The translations under genes were made by a program, and so were the position numbers. The notes beneath the pieces are model-generated. The model had not been told where the DNA came from, ran no database searches, and saw nothing but the letters and a program-made list of their open reading frames with translations. This document shows, one piece after another, positions 33,871 through 42,192 of a DNA stretch of 64,000 nt (its first letter is position 1; the number at the start of each line of letters is the position of its first letter). This DNA comes from G016756615 sp035556195 (GTDB lineage: Bacteria > Pseudomonadota > Alphaproteobacteria > Rhizobiales > Rhizobiaceae): assembly GCA_035556195.1 (NCBI GenBank), contig DATMFK010000007.1, positions 193,592-257,591 on the forward strand, read 5' to 3'.

Positions 33871-35268
33871 TCAACCGCCTCGCTGCGAATTCCGGCTGGC
33901 AAACGGACCCTTACGCGCGATGAACCGGCCTTGGCGGGGCGCTCCTGCAAAGGTGCGGTTTTCAACGATCATCTGCCCTCGAAGAAAAACTGTCCGGGGC
34001 AATCCGCGGACGGTCTTTCCCTCGTAGAGCGTATAGTCGACGTTCTGATGAAGCGCGCTATGCGTGATCGTCATGGTCGCTTCGGGATCCCAGAGCACGA
34101 TATCGGCATCGCTGCCGACGGAGATGCTGCCTTTGCGAGGAAGCAGCCCGAAGATCCGCGCCGGAGAGGTCGAGACGATGTCGACAAAGCGCGAAAGCGA
34201 CAGATGGCCTTCGTTCACGCCCTGATATGTCATGATGAGGCGTTCCTCGATACCGGGCGCGCCGTTGGGTATCTTGGTGAAATCGTCGCGTCCCATCTCC
34301 TTCTGTCCGACGAAATTCCAGGGAGAGTGGTCAGAGGAGACTGCGCTCAAAGTCCCGTCCGCCAAAGCCGCCCACAAAACCGCGTGATCGTGCCGCGTCC
34401 GGGCCGGCGGCGTGAAGACATATTTGGCTCCCTCGAAGCGATCGCGTGCGAGATCGTCTTTCGTCACGTAGAGATAATGCGTGCAGGTCTCGCCTATGAC
34501 ATCGACGCCGCGCCGGCGGCCGCGCAGGAGCTCCTCCACGGACTCTTCGCACGTCATGTGCACGACATAGAGAGGGGCGCCGGTCAGCTCGGCGAGGGCT
34601 ATGGCACGGGCCGTGGCCTCTGCCTCGACGCGAGGTGGCCGCGACAGGGCGTGGAATTTGGGCTCCAATTTGCCTTCGGCCACGAACTTACGTTGAAGAT
34701 GGTAAGCTGCGTCGCCATTTTCGGCGTGGACCATCACCATTGCGTCAGCGGCTTTCGCTGCATCCATCGCCTTGATCAGGCTCAGGTCGTCCACCATGGA
34801 CTGGCCGCGATAGGCCATGAACAGCTTGAAGCTCGGTATGCCCTGCTCTGGAAGCTGGTAAAGCTCCTGCTGAACGTCATCGTTGAGATCGATGATGATG
34901 ATGTGGAAGCCGTAGTCGATTGCGGCCTTTCCCTTGGCCTTTGCATGCCAGCCTGCAAGCGCGTCCTTCAGCGACTGGCCGGGATCCTGTCGGCAGAAAT
35001 CCACGATGGTCGTCGTGCCGCCGCAGGCGGCTGCCACCGTTCCCGTATCGTAGTCGTCGGCGGTCGCCGTTCCGAAGTCAGGCGTATCGAGATGCGTGTG
35101 CACGTCCACCCCGCCGGGCATGACGTAGAGGCCGGCCGCGTCCACCGTTCTCGCAGCGGTCGGCAGACTGCCGCCGATCTGAACGATGACGCCATCCTTC
35201 ACGCCGATGTCTGCCTTGAACACGTCGGATGCGGTCACAACGGTTCCATTCTCGATTACGAGATCCAT
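33871..35268 (-). CDS. Dihydropyrimidinase/hydantoinase-type amidohydrolase
   Basis: Opens a cyclic diamide ring (dihydropyrimidine, hydantoin or similar) to the N-carbamoyl acid. The 465-residue enzyme has the metal residues of the family: HTHLD (about residue 57), the carboxylated lysine in SFKLFMAYRG (about 150), HAENGD, VVHMTCEE, and the aspartate in SSDHSPWNF (about 315). It ends with the family's last motif around VDYTLYEGKTVRG. It is divergent from the amidohydrolase at 35597, and the control region holds a palindrome. The downstream carbamoylase-like M20 gene (38411) is the usual second step. Confidence 0.93.
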   Translation of the reverse strand: MDLVIENGTVVTASDVFKADIGVKDGVIVQIGGSLPTAARTVDAAGLYVMPGGVDVHTHLDTPDFGTATADDYDTGTVAAACGGTTTIVDFCRQDPGQSLKDALAGWHAKAKGKAAIDYGFHIIIIDLNDDVQQELYQLPEQGIPSFKLFMAYRGQSMVDDLSLIKAMDAAKAADAMVMVHAENGDAAYHLQRKFVAEGKLEPKFHALSRPPRVEAEATARAIALAELTGAPLYVVHMTCEESVEELLRGRRRGVDVIGETCTHYLYVTKDDLARDRFEGAKYVFTPPARTRHDHAVLWAALADGTLSAVSSDHSPWNFVGQKEMGRDDFTKIPNGAPGIEERLIMTYQGVNEGHLSLSRFVDIVSTSPARIFGLLPRKGSISVGSDADIVLWDPEATMTITHSALHQNVDYTLYEGKTVRGLPRTVFLRGQMIVENRTFAGAPRQGRFIARKGPFASRNSQRGG

Positions 35269-35489
35269 GGGAAGTATTCCTTGAATATGAGGAAGCGGGT
35301 TCGGCCGGCTTCGCCTGGCTCTGGTCAGGCGGCCCCACTGGGCCGCGGAATGGCATGCCTGTGTTGTCTTCTCATCGGCAAGGCATGCCGACTGCGCCTT
35401 CCGGCAAGGCAGCAGCGTACCGTGGCGGGGGTGTCATCCGCCATGCTTGTGAAGCGGCGAAACTAATAGCCATGATGCGGTCATCACTC

Positions 35490-35512
35490 TTGATCATTAT
35501 TGATGATGATCA
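35490..35512. promoter_or_regulatory. Palindrome in the divergent hydantoinase/amidohydrolase control region
   Basis: TGATCAT (35491-35497) and ATGATCA (35506-35512) are perfect 7-base arms; inside them ATCATTATTGATGAT is a 15-base near-palindrome. The same core, ATCATCAACGATGAT, occurs at 39688-39702 ahead of the importer genes, with 12 of 15 positions equal. Likely operator for the FCD-domain regulator encoded at 37593-38345. The rest of 35269-35596 holds no gene. Confidence 0.6.
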
Positions 35513-35596
35513 TTTGCTGTGATAGGCACGGTGTCAATAGGGCGCTCGCAGGCGATGGCATTTCTCTAGCCATCGATATAGACAGGAGGCGTGTGA

Positions 35597-37027
35597 ATGA
35601 CCCGTCGGATGATCAAGGCCGGCCATATCATAGCGTACCAGGATGGCGGGCATCGCCACCTGAGAAACGGCGTTGTGGTATGGGAGAATGACAACATCGT
35701 TCATGTCGGCCCCGGCTTCGATGGCGAGGTCGATGAGTGCGTCGACGCGCCGAACGCCATTGTCACGCCAGGCTTTATCAACACCCACGCGCACCTCTCG
35801 GAATCCCCCCTGGACAGGAGCTTCGTCGAGGATCGCGGGCCTCGGCAGTTCTATCTGTCAGGTCTGTTCGAATTCCTGACTGCGCGGGACGTCTCCATCA
35901 CGGACGAGATGCGGCGGGCCGCGATCGCCTTTTCGGTGCCGGAGCTGATTCGGACCGGGACCACGACGATCATGGAGATCGGTGGATACGGTGACGATGT
36001 CGTCGAACTCGCGGGCGGCGCGGGGCTGCGCGCCTATGTCGGTCAGGGGCATCGCTCGGGCAGGTGGTACACCGATGACGGCCGCAGTGTGAAATACAGC
36101 TGGCTCCCGGACGATGGCGCTTCCCTGCTGGATCGCGCCATACGTTTCATCGAGGCCAATGACGGCGCTTATAACGGGCGGATCAAGGGCTTCCTGACGC
36201 CCTACCAGGTCGACACGACCTCGGAGGCCATGCTGCGGCGCACCCGGGCGGTCGCGACCGAAATGAAGGTCCCGCTCGCATTGCACGTTTCGCAATCCGT
36301 GCCGGAGTTTATCGAGATGACCCGACGCAACGGATGCACGCCAATCGAATGGCTGCGGGACATTGGCTTTCTGGGGCCCGATGTGATTCTCGGCCACGCG
36401 ATCATGCCGGGCGGGTCCAGCTGGACGAATTATCACGCCGACGACGTCGGCATCCTCGCCGATACCGGCACCAATGTCGCGCATGCGGTCTGGGTGTTTG
36501 CGCGGCGCGGCATCGCCATGGAAAGCTTTGCCCGCTATCTCGAACGCGGCGTCAACATGACGCTTGCGACGGACACATGTCCTCAAAGCATGATCGAGGC
36601 TCTGCGCTGGACGGCGGTGGTCAGCAAGATCGTCGACCGGCGGACGGAAGTCGCGACGGCCGCGGATGTGTTCAACGCAGCGACCCTTGGCGGTGCCAAG
36701 GCCCTCGATCGCAGCGATCTCGGGCGCCTTGCCTCCGGCGCCAAGGCCGACCTTCTGCTGTGGAAGGGTCGCAGCCTGTTCATGACGCCCTTGAGGGATC
36801 CGATCCGCAACATCGTCTATTCCGCGCAGGCGGAGGATCTCGACAGCTCCGTCGTGGATGGCGAATGGATCATGCGCGACGGTGTCGTTCCCGACATGGA
36901 CCTGCCGAAGCTCACCAGGGATGTGCAGGCCGCCGCAGAGACGATGTGGGCCGGCACGGAAAAGGGGGATTGGGCCAAGCGCACCATCGACCAGCTGTCG
37001 CCCGAGAGCTTCCCGCCCTTCAAGTGA
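35597..37027 (+). CDS. ATZ/TRZ-like amidohydrolase (chlorohydrolase/deaminase group)
   Basis: Metal-dependent hydrolase of 476 residues. Visible are the HxH metal pair in FINTHAHLSESPLDRS (about residue 65), a histidine in LALHVSQSVPEF (about 232), a histidine in VILGHAIM (about 265) and the metal aspartate in LATDTCPQS (about 327). In most deaminases of this group the third motif is HxxE; here it is HVSQ, so a normally catalytic glutamate is a glutamine. It begins the plus-strand operon and probably hydrolyses an amide, amidine or cyclic substrate. The GGAGGC upstream of the ATG supports the start. Confidence 0.9.
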   Translation: MTRRMIKAGHIIAYQDGGHRHLRNGVVVWENDNIVHVGPGFDGEVDECVDAPNAIVTPGFINTHAHLSESPLDRSFVEDRGPRQFYLSGLFEFLTARDVSITDEMRRAAIAFSVPELIRTGTTTIMEIGGYGDDVVELAGGAGLRAYVGQGHRSGRWYTDDGRSVKYSWLPDDGASLLDRAIRFIEANDGAYNGRIKGFLTPYQVDTTSEAMLRRTRAVATEMKVPLALHVSQSVPEFIEMTRRNGCTPIEWLRDIGFLGPDVILGHAIMPGGSSWTNYHADDVGILADTGTNVAHAVWVFARRGIAMESFARYLERGVNMTLATDTCPQSMIEALRWTAVVSKIVDRRTEVATAADVFNAATLGGAKALDRSDLGRLASGAKADLLLWKGRSLFMTPLRDPIRNIVYSAQAEDLDSSVVDGEWIMRDGVVPDMDLPKLTRDVQAAAETMWAGTEKGDWAKRTIDQLSPESFPPFK

Positions 37028-37086
37028 GCATCCCCAGCATTTGGATTGCGGTGCCGGTTCGCGCCGCGAATGGAGATTGAAAGACA

Positions 37087-37440
37087 ATGATCAAACGTTA
37101 CCAATCCAATGGACGGCTAAGCCACGTCGTCGAGTATCCGCTCTCCGGAAACGTCGTCGTGATATCGGGTCAGGTCGCCGAGAACAGGGACCTCGACATC
37201 AGGGGCCAGACGAGGGATGTGCTCGCGGTAGTCGACAGATTGCTCGCGGAAGCCGGCACCACCAAGGAGAGGCTTATCTCCGCCCACATCTGGCTTTCGC
37301 ACATCGGCGACTTCGACGCGATGAACGAGATCTGGGACGAGTGGGTATCGAAGGAGAATCCGCCGGCCCGCGCCTGTGTCGAAAGCCGCCTGGCCGACCC
37401 GCGCCTCAAGATCGAAATTCAGGTTTGGGCTTTGAAATAA
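37087..37440 (+). CDS. RidA family (YjgF/UK114) protein
   Basis: Small protein of 117 residues of the RidA fold, which hydrolyses reactive enamine/imine intermediates or, in subfamilies, other C-N bonds. The characteristic C-terminal half reads ENPPARACVESRLADPRLKIEIQVWA, with the arginine (in PPARACVE) used to hold the carboxylate of the substrate. It lies 59 bases after the amidohydrolase and probably handles a labile product of this pathway, as RutC does in pyrimidine degradation. That functional role is inference. Confidence 0.9.
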   Translation: MIKRYQSNGRLSHVVEYPLSGNVVVISGQVAENRDLDIRGQTRDVLAVVDRLLAEAGTTKERLISAHIWLSHIGDFDAMNEIWDEWVSKENPPARACVESRLADPRLKIEIQVWALK

Positions 37441-37592
37441 AGTTCCTATGGTGCACCGGCTGCATGTCGCAACACGCGCGTCCATCCTATGGCGAAAACG
37501 GTGCGCCGCCGCTGCTTGGATGTTCCCGCTGCGGCGCCGGGCGGGTTGAAGGCTCGAGATCTTTCTCGAGCAAGGATAATGCGGAGACTAGC

Positions 37593-38345
37593 TTGACTAC
37601 AAATTTTCTGCTCGAGGAGCGTATGCAACTTCTGGCGCTTCAGCTCCTTGCGGAAGCGGAAGGGCCGGCGGGGGCGCTCAGTCTCGCCAGCACCTTCCGC
37701 AGCGCCGGCATCGACGTGGCGGAGGCGACAGCGGGTCGTTTCCTGCGTCATCTCGACGAACTCGGTTACACGCAATCGCTCGGCAAGAGAGGGCGGGTCG
37801 TGACCGAAAGTGGCGAGAAAAGGCTGGCGGAACTCGTGCTGAACGGCAATCTCGCTGCACATGGGGCGCGGGTCACGGCAGCCGTGGACAGCACCGACAT
37901 AGACGAACTCATCGATCTCCTCCACGTCCGGCGAGCCGTGGAGGCGGAAGCGGCAGGGCTGGTGGCGCTGCGCGCGACGGACGAGGAGATCGAGCAGATA
38001 GAGAAGGCCGCGGCGACGCACCTCGACTGTGTGGAGCACAGGGACCGTTTGGAGCTGTCCGACAACTTCCATGTCCTGATGTCGAGATTCTCGCATAACC
38101 GCATGCTTCGCGCGATGACGGAGATGCTGCTCGATCCCAGCCATGATCCGCTGGCCAAGCTGCTGGACCGGATCGCCGACGATTCCGGCCAGGTGCGCAA
38201 CATGGCTCTGGACCACCAGGCGATCGCCCTGGCCGTCAGGGAACGCGACGCTGCCCGTACCGAAAAACTGATGCGCGATCACATAGATAATTTGATCCAG
38301 ATCGCCACACGCTACCGGGATCGGCAGAAGGCATCGCGCGGCTGA
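37593..38345 (+). CDS. FCD-domain transcriptional regulator with an NrpR/RNase R-type winged helix
   Basis: Regulator of 250 residues. The C-terminal part (about 95-240) is an FCD ligand domain: LLHVRRAVEAEAAGLVALRA, then DNFHVLMSRFSHNRML, ending AARTEKLMRDHIDNLIQIA, with the aspartate/histidine positions that bind metal. The N-terminal 85 residues are not a GntR helix-turn-helix; they read LLALQLLAEAEGPAGALSLA ... AGRFLRHLDELGYTQSLGKRGR-VVTESGEKRL, which resembles the winged helix of NrpR and RNase R. Start is uncertain: TTG 37593 (GGAG upstream) or ATG 37623 (AGGAG at tight spacing). It is probably the local regulator that binds the palindromes at 35490 and 39681. Confidence 0.82.
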   Translation: MTTNFLLEERMQLLALQLLAEAEGPAGALSLASTFRSAGIDVAEATAGRFLRHLDELGYTQSLGKRGRVVTESGEKRLAELVLNGNLAAHGARVTAAVDSTDIDELIDLLHVRRAVEAEAAGLVALRATDEEIEQIEKAAATHLDCVEHRDRLELSDNFHVLMSRFSHNRMLRAMTEMLLDPSHDPLAKLLDRIADDSGQVRNMALDHQAIALAVRERDAARTEKLMRDHIDNLIQIATRYRDRQKASRG

Positions 38346-38410
38346 ACAATTCACTTCTCCCGCGCAGCCCCGATCCTCATTGCTGCGCACGCCACATTTG
38401 GGTTCAACAA

Positions 38411-39646
38411 ATGGCAAGAATCAATCAAGCTCGGCTTCTCGATGATCTGCGTGAGTTTGCAACTTTCGGCGCGTACAAGACAGGAGTTCACCGTCCTACC
38501 TTTTCACCCCAGGACATGGAAAGTCGCCGCTGGCTAGCGTCCCGCTATGAAGCCGCAGGTCTTTCGGCGTCGATCGACGGGATCGGAAATGTCTTCGGGC
38601 GCGTCGCCGAACCTGGGCCTCGGTTGTTGGCCGGATCACACGCGGAGTCGCAGAATTATGCCGGTTGGCTCGACGGTGCGCTCGGAGTGATCTACGCCCT
38701 CGAGGTCGCGCGTGCGTTCCGTGAGGACCCGGACTGCGAGGGGCTTCACATCGAGCCGGTCGCCTGGGCCGACGAGGAAAGCCACTTTCTGCCCTTTCTC
38801 GGCACGCGCTCCTTCATCGGTGACCTCGACGACGAGGAAATCGCAAGCGCCTGCAACAGGACGACAGGGGAGCCTCTAACTGCGGCTCTTGCCGCTGCCG
38901 GACTTGCAGGACGGGCCCGCGAGCGATGCGATGCGGAACGCTATGTAGGTTATATCGAGGCTCACATCGAGCAGGGCGACGTGCTGGAATCGACGGGCCG
39001 CCGCATCGGGGTGGTCACCAGCATCGTCGGTATCCAGCAGTACCGGCTTTCCTTCTCCGGCGAGCAGAACCATGCCGGCACGACGCGCATGGCCGCGCGC
39101 AAGGATGCCGGAATGGCGCTTGTCGCGATGTGCAACAGGATCAACGAAACCTTCGAAAGGCTCAAGGGCGAGCGGACGGTCTGGACGGTGGGAAACATAA
39201 GTCTCGATCCCGGGGCGCCCGCTATCGTGCCGGGCGGCGCGCAGATGCTGTTCCAGTTCCGCGACGAGGACGACGCCATCATCGCGCGGCTCGATCAGGC
39301 GCTGCGAGACCTGGTTGGAGAGGCCGATAGGCAAGGCCCGTGCAGAGCCTCGATAGACCTTCTGTCTTCCTCGAAACCCTCCCGCATGCTGCCCGCCTTT
39401 CAGGACGCTTTCGACGAAGCTGCCGAACGAGAGGCGCCAGACGCTCATATCCGGATGCCGAGCGGGGCCGGTCACGACGCCCAGATCGTGTCCAAGGTCT
39501 TGCCATGCGGAATGCTGTTCGTGCCGAGCGTCGACGGTATCAGCCATCACTGGACCGAGAACACCTCGGACGAGGATATCGTGCTCGGCTGCCAGGTATT
39601 CGCCGATGCCGCCAAGGCCATCCTGAGATCGGCGGCCGGCAGGTAG
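38411..39646 (+). CDS. M20 family Zn hydrolase, N-carbamoyl-amino-acid amidohydrolase/allantoate amidohydrolase type
   Basis: Hydrolyses a carbamoyl or ureido group from the ring-opened product. The 411-residue protein has the family layout: GSHAESQNYAGWLDGALGV (about residue 75; metal histidine and aspartate), VAWADEESHFLPFLGTRSF (glutamates about 118), YIEAHIEQGDVLE (about 180), the dimerisation insert with GEQNHAGTTRMAARKDAG, and the late histidine in SGAGHDAQIV. The first motif is usually GSHxDS/T; here an aspartate is replaced by glutamate (HAES). It likely acts after the dihydropyrimidinase. Confidence 0.92.
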   Translation: MARINQARLLDDLREFATFGAYKTGVHRPTFSPQDMESRRWLASRYEAAGLSASIDGIGNVFGRVAEPGPRLLAGSHAESQNYAGWLDGALGVIYALEVARAFREDPDCEGLHIEPVAWADEESHFLPFLGTRSFIGDLDDEEIASACNRTTGEPLTAALAAAGLAGRARERCDAERYVGYIEAHIEQGDVLESTGRRIGVVTSIVGIQQYRLSFSGEQNHAGTTRMAARKDAGMALVAMCNRINETFERLKGERTVWTVGNISLDPGAPAIVPGGAQMLFQFRDEDDAIIARLDQALRDLVGEADRQGPCRASIDLLSSSKPSRMLPAFQDAFDEAAEREAPDAHIRMPSGAGHDAQIVSKVLPCGMLFVPSVDGISHHWTENTSDEDIVLGCQVFADAAKAILRSAAGR

Positions 39647-39680
39647 ACTTCGGCGATGAACGCTTGACGTATAGCGAATT

Positions 39681-39707
39681 TAATGCATCATCATCAACGA
39701 TGATTAA
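39681..39707. promoter_or_regulatory. Palindrome upstream of the Pot-type binding protein
   Basis: ATCATCAACGATGAT (39688-39702) is a perfect palindrome with 6-base arms around AAC, about 35-50 bases before the binding-protein ATG. It matches the core of the site at 35490-35512 at 12 of 15 positions, and the shared stretch extends further (TTGATGATGAT is identical in both when this site is read in reverse). Together with the gap after the M20 gene it suggests a second promoter under the same regulator. Confidence 0.6.
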
Positions 39708-39735
39708 CAAGAAAACCCCAGAGGATAACGTAGTC

Positions 39736-40839
39736 ATGTCTTTCGAAATCCCTTCCATTTCACGCCGGCGCTTCCTGAAGCACTCCCTCGCTGCGGCTGG
39801 CGTCATGTCGGGTTTGGCGCTCGGCATGCCGAACCGGGCATCTGCCCAAAGCGGCCCGATCGGCGACGGAAAGGCCGGCAAGCTCGTTATCCGCACGCCG
39901 GGCGGAATCTATGAGGAGGCATGGCGGGAAGTGTGCTGGGAGCCATTCTCGAAGGAGACCGGTTATCAGATCGTACCGATCGCGACCAATGCCGCACGCA
40001 TCCTGGCCATGATCGAAACGGGCGCCAGCGATGTCGATGTTCTCGACTACGGCCCCATTCAGTTCATCACGCTTGCCGAAAAGGATGCTCTCCTGAAGCT
40101 CGACAAGTCGCAATTCAAGCTGACGGACCTGTCGGACATAAACACCGTGACGGATTACTATCTCGGCGCGTTGGTCTACTCCACAGTGCTCGCCTACAAC
40201 ACCGAAGTCTTCAAGGACAAGCACCCCCAAAATTGGGCCGAGTTCTGGGACGCCGAAACGTTTCCCGGCCCCCGCATTCTCGAGGACGTCGCCTCAGGCG
40301 TGGTCGATCTTGAATTTGCTTTGCTCGCCGACGGGGTACCCATGGACGATCTCTACCCGATCGACATCGACCGGGCCTTCGACAAGTTGCGTCAGATTCG
40401 GCCGAGCATTGTGAAGTGGTGGGATTCGGGCGCAGTGGCCGCTCAGATGCTGGCGGAAAAGCAGGCTGTCCTGGGGTCGATCTGGAACGGCCGGGCTCAG
40501 ACTCTGATGGAGCAGGGCGCTCCGATCGGCATCCAATGGAACCAATCCCAGCGCTATGTGCAGGGGCTCGCCATCATGAAAAACTCGAAGAACATCGAAG
40601 GTGCCTACAAGCTCCTCGACTACTCTTTGCAGCCGAGCGTTCAATCTGCGCTCGTTCAACGGATCGCCTACGGTCCAGCCAATCGCAAGGCCTTCGAAAC
40701 GATACCGGAAGAACTGGCGGCCATGATGCCGACCTCGCAGGAGAACCTTGCACGCTCGTTCGAGAGCGACCCGGTCTGGTGGTCACAGAACGGGAAGGAA
40801 GTTGCCGAACGCTGGCAGGAGTTCCTGTTGGAGAGGTAG
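39736..40839 (+). CDS. Spermidine/putrescine-type ABC substrate-binding protein
   Basis: Exported receptor of 367 residues. The N-terminus holds a twin-arginine signal (ISRRRFLKHSLAAAGVMSG, cleavage near ASAQS), so it is probably exported folded by Tat. The mature protein has the PotD/family 1-like pattern: LVIRTPGGIYEEAWREVCWEPF, VDVLDYGPIQFI, YSTVLAYNTEVFKDKHPQNWAEFWD (each within limits of the fold), and AAQMLAEKQAVLGSIWNGRA. The ATG at 39736 is chosen because it begins the Tat signal; the open frame continues back into the M20 gene. It serves the permeases at 42193-43896. Confidence 0.92.
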   Translation: MSFEIPSISRRRFLKHSLAAAGVMSGLALGMPNRASAQSGPIGDGKAGKLVIRTPGGIYEEAWREVCWEPFSKETGYQIVPIATNAARILAMIETGASDVDVLDYGPIQFITLAEKDALLKLDKSQFKLTDLSDINTVTDYYLGALVYSTVLAYNTEVFKDKHPQNWAEFWDAETFPGPRILEDVASGVVDLEFALLADGVPMDDLYPIDIDRAFDKLRQIRPSIVKWWDSGAVAAQMLAEKQAVLGSIWNGRAQTLMEQGAPIGIQWNQSQRYVQGLAIMKNSKNIEGAYKLLDYSLQPSVQSALVQRIAYGPANRKAFETIPEELAAMMPTSQENLARSFESDPVWWSQNGKEVAERWQEFLLER

Positions 40840-40941
40840 GTTTCTGCGTGGCGCGGCTGCAGTCGGCTAGCGGTCGCGCCTTCTTTCCAGCCCGATCCTG
40901 TCGAGCAGGGTTGTCCGCGGTCGATCCTGCCGGACAACTGA

Positions 40942-41020
40942 AGCATGTCTCCCGAAACTGTGCAACGATTTCGGGGAAAGACCTGCGCAAATCAATAACT
41001 TACAGCGCGTCGCGTGAAGC
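40942..41020 (+). repeat. Dispersed rhizobial intergenic repeat, copy 1
   Basis: AAGCATGTCTCCCGAAACTG, then a GATTTCGGGGAAAGAC block, then GCGCGTCGCGTGAAGCC. The same arrangement occurs at 51808-51890. Sequences beginning AGCATGTC and ending GCGTCGCGTGAA are frequent between genes in Mesorhizobium-like genomes. It lies between the binding-protein gene and the ATPase gene, so it may lie within the operon transcript and form a hairpin (CCGAAA/TTTCGGG). Confidence 0.6.
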
Positions 41021-41075
41021 CGCTGAACAATGATAGACGGTATCTCCTACCGGCGAGCATGAGAATGGGTGAGAG

Positions 41076-42188
41076 ATGACTTTATCCTCCGGAGACAAGT
41101 CGGCTGCCGGGATCGGTATCCGCATCCAGGATCTGTCCAAGGCTTACGGATCGCAGATCGCCGTCGATACGATGAATCTTACGATTAACCCCGGAGAGCT
41201 CATCAGCTTTCTCGGGCCGAGCGGTTCAGGCAAGACGACGACGTTGATGATGGTGGCGGGCTTTGTTCCCTCCACTAAGGGCGAGATTTTCATCGCTGAT
41301 CAGCCAGTTGCGCGGTTGCCGCCGCAAAAGCGCGGCTTAGGGATGGTCTTTCAGAACTATGCCCTGTTCCCGCACATGACGGTCGTCGAGAATGTAGCGT
41401 TTCCGCTGAAAATGCGGGGTGTCTCCGCCGCGGAACGCGAGAAGCGTGTCAAGGATGCGCTCTCCATGGTCAAGCTCGTCGGCTTCGAGGATCGCTATCC
41501 CAGGCAGTTGTCGGGTGGGCAGCAGCAGCGCGTGGCTCTGGCCCGGGCCATCGTGTTTCGGCCCAAGGCGCTGCTGATGGATGAGCCGCTCGGCGCGCTC
41601 GACAAGAAGCTGCGGGAACATATGCAGCTCGAGATCAAGAACATACAGGAGCGGCTTGGCGTGACGGTCATCTACGTGACCCACGACCAAGAGGAGGCGC
41701 TGACAATGTCCGATCGCATCGTGGTGATGCGCGATGGTCGGGTCGAGCAGGTCGGCACGCCTGCGCAACTCTATAACGATCCGGCAACCGCCTTCGTGGC
41801 GGACTTCATCGGCCAGTCCAACCTGATCGAAGGAAAGATCGCGAGGCGGGAGGATGGCGTGGTGGGCCTTGCAACGAGCGGCGGCCAGATCGTCTTCGGC
41901 ACCCGCAAAGGCGAAATCGCGCCATCGGCGCAGACGCGCCTGTGCGTTCGGCCGGAGCGGGTGCAGGTCGTCTCCAGAGGGGCCGGCGCGGAGCTGGCTG
42001 AAAGTGCCCTCTCCGGTCGCGTCGAGGAGGTGATCTATGTCGGCGATGCCACGAAATTGCGCATCGACTGTCGGTCCTTCACGGTGACGGCCAAGCTTCA
42101 GAACAAAGACGACAGCCAGCCTTTCACCGCAGGCGACGAGGTGATGGTGTCGTGGGCCGCCTCGTCGGCCAAGATCCTGACGGAGTAG
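41076..42188 (+). CDS. Spermidine/putrescine-type ABC ATP-binding protein (PotA-like)
   Basis: ATPase of 370 residues: Walker A GPSGSGKTTTLMM (about residue 47), Q-loop VFQNYALFPHMTV, signature QLSGGQQQRVALARA, Walker B LLMDEPLGALDKKLRE, switch VTHDQEEALTMSD. The C-terminal 120 residues form a TOBE domain (LCVRPERVQVV ... EEVIYVGDATKLRIDCRSF), usual for PotA/FbpC ATPases. GAGAG precedes the ATG. The next gene starts 5 bases after its stop. Confidence 0.95.
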   Translation: MTLSSGDKSAAGIGIRIQDLSKAYGSQIAVDTMNLTINPGELISFLGPSGSGKTTTLMMVAGFVPSTKGEIFIADQPVARLPPQKRGLGMVFQNYALFPHMTVVENVAFPLKMRGVSAAEREKRVKDALSMVKLVGFEDRYPRQLSGGQQQRVALARAIVFRPKALLMDEPLGALDKKLREHMQLEIKNIQERLGVTVIYVTHDQEEALTMSDRIVVMRDGRVEQVGTPAQLYNDPATAFVADFIGQSNLIEGKIARREDGVVGLATSGGQIVFGTRKGEIAPSAQTRLCVRPERVQVVSRGAGAELAESALSGRVEEVIYVGDATKLRIDCRSFTVTAKLQNKDDSQPFTAGDEVMVSWAASSAKILTE

Positions 42189-42192
42189 GCGA

